64,000 bases of DNA from Escherichia coli (GTDB lineage Bacteria > Pseudomonadota > Gammaproteobacteria > Enterobacterales > Enterobacteriaceae). Where the stretch lies: the NCBI GenBank assembly GCA_021307345.1, contig CP089930.1:3844001-3908000 (forward strand), read 5' to 3'. The notes under the pieces are model-generated. The model was not told where the DNA came from. It worked only from the letters and a program-made list of their open reading frames with translations, and did no database searches. Shown here piece after piece: positions 19,790 through 29,465 of the stretch. A program made the position numbers and the translations under genes. Position 1 is the stretch's first letter. Every line of letters begins with the position of its first letter.

Positions 19790-19921
19790 GTTAAACTTTT
19801 TTAGTAAATCATCTGCTCGAATACGAGAGTATAGTCAGTGTGGTGATGATTTGCTTAACCTATGAAAATCAAAAGCTTACTCGCGCTCACACTCACTGTG
19901 ATTTACTAAAAGAGTTTAAAC
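19790..19921 (-). promoter_or_regulatory. long inverted repeat in the adhE mRNA leader
   Basis: Bases 19790-19811 (GTTAAACTTTTTTAGTAAAT and two more) are nearly the exact reverse complement of 19899-19921 (TGATTTACTAAAAG, then AGTTTAAAC), with one or two bulges. In the minus-strand mRNA this makes a roughly 21-bp stem closing a loop of about 87 bases, with its base only a few bases upstream of the adhE AGGAG. E. coli adhE translation is known to need RNase III to open an occluding leader structure; this stem is a natural candidate. Confidence 0.8.
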
Positions 19922-20165
19922 ATTAGAGAGACTAATCTCTAATGCGTCACTTCCAGGTGGCGTAAGCAAGATTACTCACTTCTGGGTACTGATTACGTGA
20001 TCTAGATCAAAATTCCGCAAAGCTGACACCTTTCAGCTCCGCTTTTAGCTATAAAAGCTAATAGTTAATAAATTGTAGTATTTATTGTTGGCTACATTAG
20101 CATGTTTTGCACGACTAGATAACAATAATGAATGATAGTAATTTTAAGCGGTTAGGAGGTGAAAA
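19922..20165. promoter_or_regulatory. adhE-ychE divergent upstream region
   Basis: The gap between the adhE leader stem and the small ORF before ychE is AT-rich, with short inverted repeats (TTTTAGCTATAAAAGCT at 20043-20059; GTGATCTAGATCAA at 19996-20009). The latter resembles a degenerate FNR or NarL-type site. E. coli adhE is controlled from a long upstream region by NarL, Fnr, Fis and Cra; I cannot assign single sites with confidence. Confidence 0.5.
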
Positions 20166-20249
20166 ATGCTGCCAAAAGGCGTATTGTCAGCGCGTATTTT
20201 TTTACCTTTGCTTATGGCTAACATTATCCGGCTTTTGCTTCGGAGCTAA
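20166..20249 (+). CDS. putative 27-residue small protein upstream of ychE
   Basis: An ATG at 20166 opens 27 codons ending TAA at 20247-20249, two bases before the ychE GTG. The ribosome site is unusually good: TAGGAGGTG at 20153-20161 with five bases before ATG. The product starts MLPKGVLSARIFLPLLMANI and ends with leucines and arginines (RLLLRS), so it is basic and amphipathic or membrane-active. The ychE GGAG (20242-20245) lies inside the last codons, a layout expected for translational coupling. It may be a leader ORF, a real small protein, or both. A small protein may already be catalogued at this site in K-12, but I do not recognise it with certainty. Confidence 0.6.
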   Translation: MLPKGVLSARIFLPLLMANIIRLLLRS

Positions 20250-20251
20250 CC

Positions 20252-20899
20252 GTGATTCAGACACTCTTTGATTTTCCCGTTTACTTTAAATTTTTCATCG
20301 GGTTATTTGCGCTGGTTAACCCGGTTGGGATTATCCCCGTGTTCATCAGTATGACCAGCTATCAGACTGCGGCAGCGAGAAACAAAACAAATCTGACTGC
20401 CAACCTGTCGGTAGCGATTATCTTGTGGATCTCGCTTTTTCTCGGCGACACGATTCTGCAACTTTTTGGAATATCGATTGATTCGTTCCGCATCGCGGGC
20501 GGCATACTGGTGGTTACAATTGCGATGTCGATGATCAGCGGTAAGCTTGGTGAGGATAAACAGAACAAACAAGAGAAATCAGAAACCGCAATTCGAGAAA
20601 GCATCGGCGTTGTACCGCTCGCATTGCCTTTGATGGCAGGGCCAGGGGCGATCAGTTCAACTATCGTTTGGGGAACGCGTTATCACAGCATTGGTTATCT
20701 GTTCGGCTTTTTTGTGGCAATTGCATTGTTTGCTTTATGTTGCTGGGGCTTATTCCGCATGGCACCCTGGCTGGTGCGAGTTCTGCGCCAGACCGGTATA
20801 AACGTGATTACTCGTATTATGGGGTTGCTGCTGATGGCATTAGGGATTGAATTTATTGTTAATGGAATCAAAGGGATTTTCCCTGGTCTGCTCAATTAA
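20252..20899 (+). CDS. ychE: MarC/SnatA-family inner membrane protein YchE
   Basis: A 215-residue protein with six hydrophobic segments, belonging to the MarC family; relatives include SnatA, a small neutral amino acid transporter. Its own substrate is not established. Family glycines and prolines are visible in FALVNPVGIIPVF (about 18-30) and PLALPLMAGPGAIS (about 123-136). The start is a GTG with GGAG six bases upstream; that site overlaps the end of a 27-codon ORF. A terminator follows. It is divergent from adhE. Confidence 0.93.
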   Translation: MIQTLFDFPVYFKFFIGLFALVNPVGIIPVFISMTSYQTAAARNKTNLTANLSVAIILWISLFLGDTILQLFGISIDSFRIAGGILVVTIAMSMISGKLGEDKQNKQEKSETAIRESIGVVPLALPLMAGPGAISSTIVWGTRYHSIGYLFGFFVAIALFALCCWGLFRMAPWLVRVLRQTGINVITRIMGLLLMALGIEFIVNGIKGIFPGLLN

Positions 20900-20914
20900 T
20901 TTCTTTCATACGAA

Positions 20915-20940
20915 ACGGAGCCATGGTGCTCCGTTTTTTC
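20915..20940 (+). terminator. ychE terminator
   Basis: ACGGAGC pairs with GCTCCGT around CATGGT, followed by TTTTTTC, 16 bases after the ychE stop. Confidence 0.88.
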
Positions 20941-21634
20941 GGCATTATTTTTACTTTTGCCCAGCACAGTTATCAAAAGCAAACGAAATAGATAAATATT
21001 TTTCCTCATATTACAGCCAGTTATAAGAATATCCTTACCCCGCCATCCTCCTCATCATGTTATTTTCGCGACATCATAATCCTGGGTCTTGCTGAAGAAT
21101 AATTGAAATGATATTAGTAATTCCACTGCATTTGGCAGAGGAATGTGCTAAATAATGACCTTTTGTTAAGTTATTGTATATTTCTCTATCGTGACAGCAA
21201 CCAGAAAAAACAGACTTGCTTTACGAGGTTTTATCTTATTGTTTTTAAATTGTTTTATTGGCAATCTGATGAAGTCTTTAGATATTGGCGCGGTCAGTAA
21301 AAGAGAATTGCTTAACAATTTTGCAAAATGTATTGGCGGGCAAGAAGCGCATTTGATACTTTCCGGCCAACCGTCAGGCGATTTTTTTGGTAATGAGAAT
21401 AATTAACAATAAAAATTGCTGCATTAAATAGTAAATGTGTCTCGACAGGGGAGACACAGTAGGAACCGACGTAAGGTGGTCGTTCGAATCGCCAGAATAA
21501 ATAAAGTCGGTGATAGCAAAGCGTAACGATATATCAACCTGGCAGCAGAAAGTCTCCGAATCTGTCCAGGGTCCCAACCCGGGATTACACATGCTGGTTA
21601 AAGCCAGTAATTATAATGAGGGAGTCCAAAAACA
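20941..21634 (+). promoter_or_regulatory. oppA upstream region and leader
   Basis: Nearly 700 bases without a recognised gene. A perfect 7-bp hairpin, GTGTCTC (21437-21443) with GAGACAC (21451-21457), lies about 180 bases before oppA. The oppA ribosome site GAGGGAG (21619-21625) is 9-10 bases from the ATG, a long spacing; polyamine-stimulated translation of E. coli oppA is attributed to a poorly placed Shine-Dalgarno. The CA-rich start region (CCAACATCACCAAG) is the type of target bound by the GU-rich sRNA GcvB, which represses oppA in enterobacteria. A TTGTTA/TATATT pair near 21163-21182 is promoter-like but has short spacing. Confidence 0.5.
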
Positions 21635-23266
21635 ATGACCAACATCACCAAGAGAAGTTTAGTAGCAGCAGGCGTTCTGGCTGCGCTTATGGCAGGGAAT
21701 GTTGCGCTGGCGGCTGATGTACCCGCTGGTGTTCAGCTCGCAGAAAAACAAACGCTGGTGCGTAACAATGGTTCTGAAGTTCAGTCATTAGATCCGCACA
21801 AAATTGAAGGGGTTCCGGAGTCTAATATCAGTCGCGACCTGTTTGAAGGCTTGCTGGTCAGCGATCTCGATGGTCACCCGGCGCCTGGCGTCGCGGAGTC
21901 CTGGGATAATAAAGATGCCAAAGTCTGGACATTCCATCTGCGTAAAGATGCAAAATGGTCCGACGGCACGCCAGTCACTGCGCAGGACTTTGTATACAGT
22001 TGGCAACGTTCTGTTGATCCGAACACCGCTTCTCCCTATGCCAGTTATCTACAATATGGGCATATCGCCGGTATTGATGAAATTCTCGAAGGGAAAAAAC
22101 CGATTACCGATCTCGGCGTGAAAGCCGTCGATGACCACACTTTAGAAGTCACATTGAGTGAGCCTGTTCCGTATTTCTATAAATTACTGGTTCACCCATC
22201 GACTTCTCCGGTGCCAAAAGCCGCTATTGAGAAATTCGGCGAGAAATGGACCCAGCCAGGAAATATTGTCACCAACGGTGCCTATACCTTAAAAGATTGG
22301 GTCGTTAACGAACGTATCGTTCTTGAGCGCAGCCCGACCTACTGGAACAACGCGAAAACCGTCATTAACCAAGTCACCTATTTGCCGATTGCTTCTGAAG
22401 TCACCGATGTTAACCGCTATCGCAGCGGCGAAATCGATATGACCTATAACAACATGCCGATCGAGCTGTTCCAGAAGCTTAAAAAAGAGATCCCGGACGA
22501 GGTTCACGTCGATCCGTATTTGTGCACCTACTATTACGAAATTAACAATCAGAAACCGCCATTCAACGACGTGCGTGTGCGTACCGCACTGAAACTGGGT
22601 ATGGATCGCGATATCATCGTTAATAAAGTGAAAGCACAGGGCGATATGCCCGCCTATGGTTACACTCCTCCTTACACAGATGGTGCAAAATTAACTCAAC
22701 CGGAATGGTTTGGCTGGAGTCAGGAAAAACGTAACGAAGAAGCGAAAAAGCTGCTGGCTGAAGCGGGCTATACCGCAGACAAACCGTTGACCATTAACCT
22801 GCTATATAACACGTCCGATCTGCATAAAAAGCTGGCGATTGCCGCCTCTTCACTGTGGAAGAAAAACATTGGTGTAAACGTCAAACTGGTTAACCAGGAG
22901 TGGAAAACCTTCCTCGATACCCGTCACCAGGGAACTTTTGATGTGGCTCGTGCAGGCTGGTGTGCTGACTATAACGAACCAACATCCTTCCTGAACACCA
23001 TGCTGTCGAACAGTTCGATGAATACCGCGCATTATAAGAGCCCGGCCTTTGACAGCATTATGGCGGAAACGCTGAAAGCGACTGACGAGGCGCAACGCAC
23101 TGCGCTGTACACCAAAGCAGAACAGCAGCTGGATAAAGATTCGGCCATTGTTCCGGTTTATTACTATGTGAACGCGCGTCTGGTGAAACCGTGGGTTGGG
23201 GGGTATACCGGCAAAGATCCGCTGGATAATACCTACACCAGAAATATGTACATTGTGAAGCACTAA
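21635..23266 (+). CDS. oppA: oligopeptide ABC transporter periplasmic binding protein OppA
   Basis: A 543-residue precursor with a clear Sec signal (MTNITKRSLVAAGVLAALMA, cleavage after VALA near residue 26). The mature protein is a cluster C binding protein (SBP_bac_5) that captures tri- to pentapeptides of almost any sequence and delivers them to OppBC. Family features include LDPHKIEGVPESNISRDLFEG near the N terminus and the aspartates around the peptide amino group (DYNEPTSFLN). It is the first gene of oppABCDF; an 84-base gap before oppB allows differential expression. Length equals K-12. Confidence 0.99.
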   Translation: MTNITKRSLVAAGVLAALMAGNVALAADVPAGVQLAEKQTLVRNNGSEVQSLDPHKIEGVPESNISRDLFEGLLVSDLDGHPAPGVAESWDNKDAKVWTFHLRKDAKWSDGTPVTAQDFVYSWQRSVDPNTASPYASYLQYGHIAGIDEILEGKKPITDLGVKAVDDHTLEVTLSEPVPYFYKLLVHPSTSPVPKAAIEKFGEKWTQPGNIVTNGAYTLKDWVVNERIVLERSPTYWNNAKTVINQVTYLPIASEVTDVNRYRSGEIDMTYNNMPIELFQKLKKEIPDEVHVDPYLCTYYYEINNQKPPFNDVRVRTALKLGMDRDIIVNKVKAQGDMPAYGYTPPYTDGAKLTQPEWFGWSQEKRNEEAKKLLAEAGYTADKPLTINLLYNTSDLHKKLAIAASSLWKKNIGVNVKLVNQEWKTFLDTRHQGTFDVARAGWCADYNEPTSFLNTMLSNSSMNTAHYKSPAFDSIMAETLKATDEAQRTALYTKAEQQLDKDSAIVPVYYYVNARLVKPWVGGYTGKDPLDNTYTRNMYIVKH

Positions 23267-23350
23267 TGGCAATACGTGGGGCAGGGGAACTTGCTCCACG
23301 GTGTCTGATTTTTATCGCATTATAGAAGGCACTGGCCAGAAGGTACGGCA

Positions 23351-24271
23351 ATGTTAAAATTTATTCTACGTCGCTGTCTGGAAGCGATTCCGACGCTATT
23401 TATTCTGATTACTATTTCGTTCTTTATGATGCGTCTGGCGCCAGGAAGTCCGTTCACTGGTGAACGGACGTTACCGCCAGAAGTGATGGCCAATATCGAA
23501 GCGAAATATCATCTTAATGATCCGATCATGACACAGTATTTCAGCTACCTGAAACAACTGGCGCATGGCGATTTCGGTCCGTCTTTTAAATATAAAGATT
23601 ATTCGGTCAATGACCTGGTAGCATCCAGTTTTCCTGTTTCTGCAAAATTGGGGGCAGCCGCGTTTATACTTGCGGTAGTGCTGGGTGTTAGTGCTGGCGT
23701 TATTGCCGCATTAAAACAAAACACCAAATGGGACTATACCGTGATGGGGCTGGCAATGACCGGGGTGGTTATCCCCAGTTTTGTGGTTGCGCCATTATTA
23801 GTCATGATATTTGCGATCATTTTGCATTGGCTACCAGGCGGTGGCTGGAATGGCGGGGCGCTGAAATTCATGATATTGCCGATGGTGGCATTGTCTCTCG
23901 CTTATATCGCCAGTATTGCGCGCATTACCCGTGGTTCGATGATTGAAGTTTTGCATTCTAACTTTATTCGTACTGCCCGCGCGAAAGGTTTACCTATGCG
24001 CAGGATCATCCTTCGCCACGCATTAAAACCTGCTCTGCTACCCGTGCTCTCCTATATGGGACCCGCATTTGTCGGCATTATTACCGGTTCTATGGTCATC
24101 GAAACCATTTATGGTTTGCCGGGGATCGGGCAATTGTTCGTTAATGGCGCATTGAACCGTGACTATTCATTGGTGTTAAGCCTGACCATTCTGGTTGGTG
24201 CATTAACCATTTTGTTTAATGCCATTGTCGATGTGCTATATGCGGTTATCGACCCGAAAATCCGTTACTGA
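23351..24271 (+). CDS. oppB: oligopeptide ABC transporter permease OppB
   Basis: A 306-residue inner membrane permease with about six hydrophobic segments; the first is at residues 10-30. The cytoplasmic EAA-type loop that docks the ATPases is visible as TARAKGLPMRRIILRHALKPALLP. With OppC it forms the peptide channel. It lies 84 bases after oppA and 14 bases before oppC. Length equals K-12. Confidence 0.98.
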   Translation: MLKFILRRCLEAIPTLFILITISFFMMRLAPGSPFTGERTLPPEVMANIEAKYHLNDPIMTQYFSYLKQLAHGDFGPSFKYKDYSVNDLVASSFPVSAKLGAAAFILAVVLGVSAGVIAALKQNTKWDYTVMGLAMTGVVIPSFVVAPLLVMIFAIILHWLPGGGWNGGALKFMILPMVALSLAYIASIARITRGSMIEVLHSNFIRTARAKGLPMRRIILRHALKPALLPVLSYMGPAFVGIITGSMVIETIYGLPGIGQLFVNGALNRDYSLVLSLTILVGALTILFNAIVDVLYAVIDPKIRY

Positions 24272-24285
24272 TACTGGAGCTCGCG

Positions 24286-25194
24286 ATGATGTTAAGTAAG
24301 AAAAACAGCGAGGCGCTGGAAAATTTCAGTGAGAAGCTGGAGGTCGAAGGGCGCAGCTTGTGGCAGGACGCACGTCGACGTTTTATGCATAACCGTGCGG
24401 CGGTCGCCAGTCTGATAGTGCTGGTACTGATCGCGTTATTTGTTATCCTGGCACCAATGCTTTCGCAGTTTGCCTATGACGATACCGACTGGGCGATGAT
24501 GTCCAGTGCCCCGGATATGGAATCCGGTCACTACTTTGGTACTGACTCATCTGGCCGCGACTTGCTGGTACGCGTTGCTATTGGTGGACGTATCTCACTC
24601 ATGGTCGGGGTTGCTGCGGCACTGGTCGCAGTGGTTGTGGGGACACTTTATGGTTCGCTTTCTGGTTATCTTGGCGGCAAAGTGGATTCGGTAATGATGC
24701 GTCTGCTGGAAATCCTCAACTCCTTCCCATTCATGTTCTTCGTCATTTTGCTGGTGACCTTTTTCGGTCAAAACATTCTGCTGATTTTTGTAGCGATTGG
24801 CATGGTTTCCTGGCTGGATATGGCGCGTATTGTGCGTGGACAAACCCTGAGTCTGAAGCGCAAAGAGTTTATTGAGGCGGCACAAGTTGGCGGTGTATCT
24901 ACGCCCGGTATTGTTATTCGCCACATTGTGCCGAATGTGCTTGGTGTTGTAGTGGTCTATGCATCGCTACTGGTGCCCAGCATGATCCTCTTTGAATCCT
25001 TTTTAAGCTTCCTGGGGCTGGGTACACAAGAGCCGTTAAGCAGCTGGGGCGCATTGCTGAGCGATGGCGCGAACTCGATGGAAGTCTCTCCGTGGTTACT
25101 GCTGTTCCCTGCGGGATTCCTTGTGGTGACGCTGTTTTGTTTCAACTTTATCGGCGATGGCTTGCGTGATGCCCTCGACCCGAAAGATCGTTAA
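24286..25194 (+). CDS. oppC: oligopeptide ABC transporter permease OppC
   Basis: A 302-residue permease with a cytoplasmic N terminus, an early membrane segment at about 40-60 (VASLIVLVLIALFVILAPML), the family motif GTDSSGRDLLVRVAIGGR, and the EAA loop EFIEAAQVGGVSTPGIVIRH. It partners OppB. The start could be either of two adjacent ATGs; the first, with GGAG nearby, matches K-12. Confidence 0.98.
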   Translation: MMLSKKNSEALENFSEKLEVEGRSLWQDARRRFMHNRAAVASLIVLVLIALFVILAPMLSQFAYDDTDWAMMSSAPDMESGHYFGTDSSGRDLLVRVAIGGRISLMVGVAAALVAVVVGTLYGSLSGYLGGKVDSVMMRLLEILNSFPFMFFVILLVTFFGQNILLIFVAIGMVSWLDMARIVRGQTLSLKRKEFIEAAQVGGVSTPGIVIRHIVPNVLGVVVVYASLLVPSMILFESFLSFLGLGTQEPLSSWGALLSDGANSMEVSPWLLLFPAGFLVVTLFCFNFIGDGLRDALDPKDR

Positions 25195-25205
25195 GGAGTG
25201 CAGCC

Positions 25206-26219
25206 ATGAGCGTAATTGAAACTGCAACTGTGCCGCTCGCACAACAACAGGCTGACGCACTACTGAACGTGAAAGATTTGCGTGTCACCTTTAGCACACC
25301 GGATGGCGACGTCACGGCGGTCAATGATTTGAATTTTTCACTGCGTGCTGGGGAAACGCTGGGTATCGTTGGTGAATCTGGTTCGGGTAAATCGCAAACC
25401 GCGTTTGCCTTAATGGGGCTTCTGGCTGCCAACGGACGTATTGACGGGTCGGCAACCTTCAATGGGCGAGAAATCCTCAATCTTCCAGAGCGAGAACTCA
25501 ATAAACTGCGCGCTGAACAAATCTCGATGATTTTTCAGGATCCGATGACCTCGTTAAACCCTTATATGCGCGTTGGTGAGCAGTTGATGGAAGTGCTGAT
25601 GCTGCATAAAAGCATGAGCAAGGCTGAGGCGTTTGAAGAGTCAGTGCGGATGCTCGATGCGGTAAAAATGCCGGAAGCGCGTAAACGCATGAAGATGTTC
25701 CCGCATGAATTTTCTGGTGGGATGCGTCAGCGCGTCATGATTGCGATGGCGTTGCTGTGTCGGCCTAAACTGCTGATTGCCGATGAGCCGACAACCGCGC
25801 TGGACGTGACCGTACAGGCGCAAATCATGACGCTATTGAATGAACTGAAGCGGGAATTTAATACCGCCATCATTATGATCACCCACGATCTGGGTGTTGT
25901 GGCGGGGATCTGTGACAAAGTTCTGGTGATGTACGCCGGGCGCACGATGGAATATGGCAATGCGCGCGATGTCTTTTATCAACCCGTTCATCCTTATTCT
26001 ATCGGTTTGCTCAATGCGGTGCCGCGCCTTGATGCGGAAGGTGAAACCATGTTGACCATTCCCGGTAATCCGCCAAACCTGCTACGTTTACCGAAAGGTT
26101 GCCCGTTCCAGCCACGTTGTCCGTATGCGATGGAGATTTGTAGTAGTGCGCCGCCGCTGGAAGAGTTTACGCCTGGTCGCCTGCGTGCCTGCTTTAAACC
26201 GGTGGAGGAGCTGTTATGA
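25206..26219 (+). CDS. oppD: oligopeptide ABC transporter ATPase OppD
   Basis: A 337-residue ABC ATPase. Walker A is GESGSGKSQ (about 57-65), the signature is FSGGMRQR and Walker B LLIADEPTTALD, with the switch His in MITHDLG. The C-terminal oligopeptide-transporter extension carries a conserved cysteine cluster (CPFQPRCPYAMEIC). It forms a heterodimer with OppF and overlaps oppF by four bases. Confidence 0.98.
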   Translation: MSVIETATVPLAQQQADALLNVKDLRVTFSTPDGDVTAVNDLNFSLRAGETLGIVGESGSGKSQTAFALMGLLAANGRIDGSATFNGREILNLPERELNKLRAEQISMIFQDPMTSLNPYMRVGEQLMEVLMLHKSMSKAEAFEESVRMLDAVKMPEARKRMKMFPHEFSGGMRQRVMIAMALLCRPKLLIADEPTTALDVTVQAQIMTLLNELKREFNTAIIMITHDLGVVAGICDKVLVMYAGRTMEYGNARDVFYQPVHPYSIGLLNAVPRLDAEGETMLTIPGNPPNLLRLPKGCPFQPRCPYAMEICSSAPPLEEFTPGRLRACFKPVEELL

Positions 26220-27220
26220 ATGCTGTAACCGAAGGAAGAAAAGTCCTCCTCGAAATCGCTGACCTGAAAGTGCACTTTGAGATCAAAGATGGCAAACAGT
26301 GGTTCTGGCAACCCGCAAAAACACTGAAAGCGGTCGATGGTGTCACGCTTCGCTTGTATGAAGGGGAAACATTGGGTGTGGTAGGAGAATCGGGATGCGG
26401 TAAGTCCACCTTTGCTCGTGCCATCATCGGTTTGGTCAAGGCTACTGACGGTCGTGTTGCCTGGTTAGGCAAAGAGTTGTTGGGAATGAAGCCCGATGAA
26501 TGGCGTGCCGTTCGTAGTGATATCCAGATGATTTTTCAGGATCCGCTGGCATCGCTGAACCCGCGTATGACCATCGGTGAGATCATCGCTGAACCGCTGC
26601 GCACCTACTATCCGAAAATGTCACGCCAGGAAGTTCGTGAGCGCGTGAAGGCGATGATGATGAAAGTCGGCTTGCTACCCAATCTGATTAACCGTTATCC
26701 GCATGAGTTCTCCGGCGGGCAGTGTCAGCGTATCGGGATTGCTCGTGCACTTATTCTTGAACCGAAGCTGATTATCTGCGATGAGCCGGTGTCGGCGCTG
26801 GATGTGTCAATTCAGGCGCAGGTAGTCAACCTGCTCCAGCAATTGCAGCGTGAGATGGGATTGTCATTAATCTTTATCGCCCACGATCTGGCCGTGGTAA
26901 AACACATTTCCGATCGCGTGCTGGTGATGTATCTCGGACATGCGGTAGAACTGGGAACGTATGATGAGGTCTACCATAATCCGCTGCATCCTTATACCAA
27001 AGCATTGATGTCGGCAGTGCCCATTCCTGACCCGGATCTGGAAAAGAACAAATCTATTCAGTTACTGGAAGGGGAATTACCGTCGCCGATCAACCCGCCT
27101 TCCGGTTGTGTTTTCCGTACCCGTTGCCCGATTGCCGGTCCTGAGTGTGCCAAAACGCGACCTGTGCTGGAGGGGAGTTTCAGACATGCCGTTTCTTGCC
27201 TGAAAGTCGATCCGCTTTAA
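26216..27220 (+). CDS. oppF: oligopeptide ABC transporter ATPase OppF
   Basis: A 334-residue ABC ATPase, partner of OppD. Walker A is GESGCGKST, signature FSGGQCQR, Walker B LIICDEPVSALD and switch His in FIAHDLA. The C-terminal cysteine pattern is CVFRTRCPIAGPEC. It is the last gene of the operon, followed by a palindromic terminator. The ATGA overlap with oppD implies coupled translation. Confidence 0.98.
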   Translation: MNAVTEGRKVLLEIADLKVHFEIKDGKQWFWQPAKTLKAVDGVTLRLYEGETLGVVGESGCGKSTFARAIIGLVKATDGRVAWLGKELLGMKPDEWRAVRSDIQMIFQDPLASLNPRMTIGEIIAEPLRTYYPKMSRQEVRERVKAMMMKVGLLPNLINRYPHEFSGGQCQRIGIARALILEPKLIICDEPVSALDVSIQAQVVNLLQQLQREMGLSLIFIAHDLAVVKHISDRVLVMYLGHAVELGTYDEVYHNPLHPYTKALMSAVPIPDPDLEKNKSIQLLEGELPSPINPPSGCVFRTRCPIAGPECAKTRPVLEGSFRHAVSCLKVDPL

Positions 27221-27226
27221 AACAAA

Positions 27227-27250
27227 AAGGGCTGACAGCTGTCAGCCCTT
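27227..27250. terminator. bidirectional terminator between oppF and yciU
   Basis: A perfect 24-base palindrome with arms AAGGGCTGACAG and CTGTCAGCCCTT. On the minus strand it is followed by TTTTGTTTTAAA, making it the stronger terminator for yciU; on the plus strand the tail is only TATCACG. Confidence 0.85.
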
Positions 27251-27271
27251 TATCACGCCAAAAGCGATTAT

Positions 27272-29096
<1,825 letters not shown>

Positions 29097-29238
29097 AGAT
29101 TAGAAATCCTTTTGAAAGCGCATTGTTATGAGTTTACGCATATGGATTCATCTGGCAAATAAAAACGCGGGAAAAGCACTAGTCAGCGTCGGGGGCGAGG
29201 GTATAATGACCATTCTGTTATTGCATAGAGTAGTTAAC

Positions 29239-29412
29239 ATGAAGCGGAGTAGAACGGAAGTGGGACGCTGGCGTATGCAGCGTCAGGCTAGCCGGCGTAA
29301 ATCGCGTTGGCTTGAGGGGCAGTCTCGCCGAAATATGCGTATCCACAGCATCAGGAAGTGCATTCTAAACAAACAGCGTAACTCGTTATTGTTTGCGATC
29401 TACAATATCTGA
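29239..29412 (+). CDS. yciY: small basic protein YciY
   Basis: A 57-residue, very arginine- and lysine-rich protein (MKRSRTEVGRWRMQRQASRR at the N terminus, hydrophobic tail LLFAIYNI). Its function is unknown. The ATG at 29239 matches the K-12 small ORF; upstream in-frame starts reach 29128 but lack ribosome sites. It is divergent from clsA and convergent with kch. Confidence 0.8.
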   Translation: MKRSRTEVGRWRMQRQASRRKSRWLEGQSRRNMRIHSIRKCILNKQRNSLLFAIYNI

Positions 29413-29465
29413 ATGTTCCGGGCACCATTGCGGTGCCCAGCAAGTTTACCTTCAGCCTTTTAAAT

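Noticed and set aside
21191-21406. 71-codon open frame in the oppA upstream region, with GTG start
   Set aside because: No ribosome site upstream of the GTG, no family recognised, and it lies in a region expected to hold the oppA promoter and leader. It could be a real short gene but I cannot support it.
21470-21500. T-loop-like GTTCGAATC in the oppA leader, hinting at a tRNA
   Set aside because: No acceptor stem, anticodon arm or CCA end can be formed around it.
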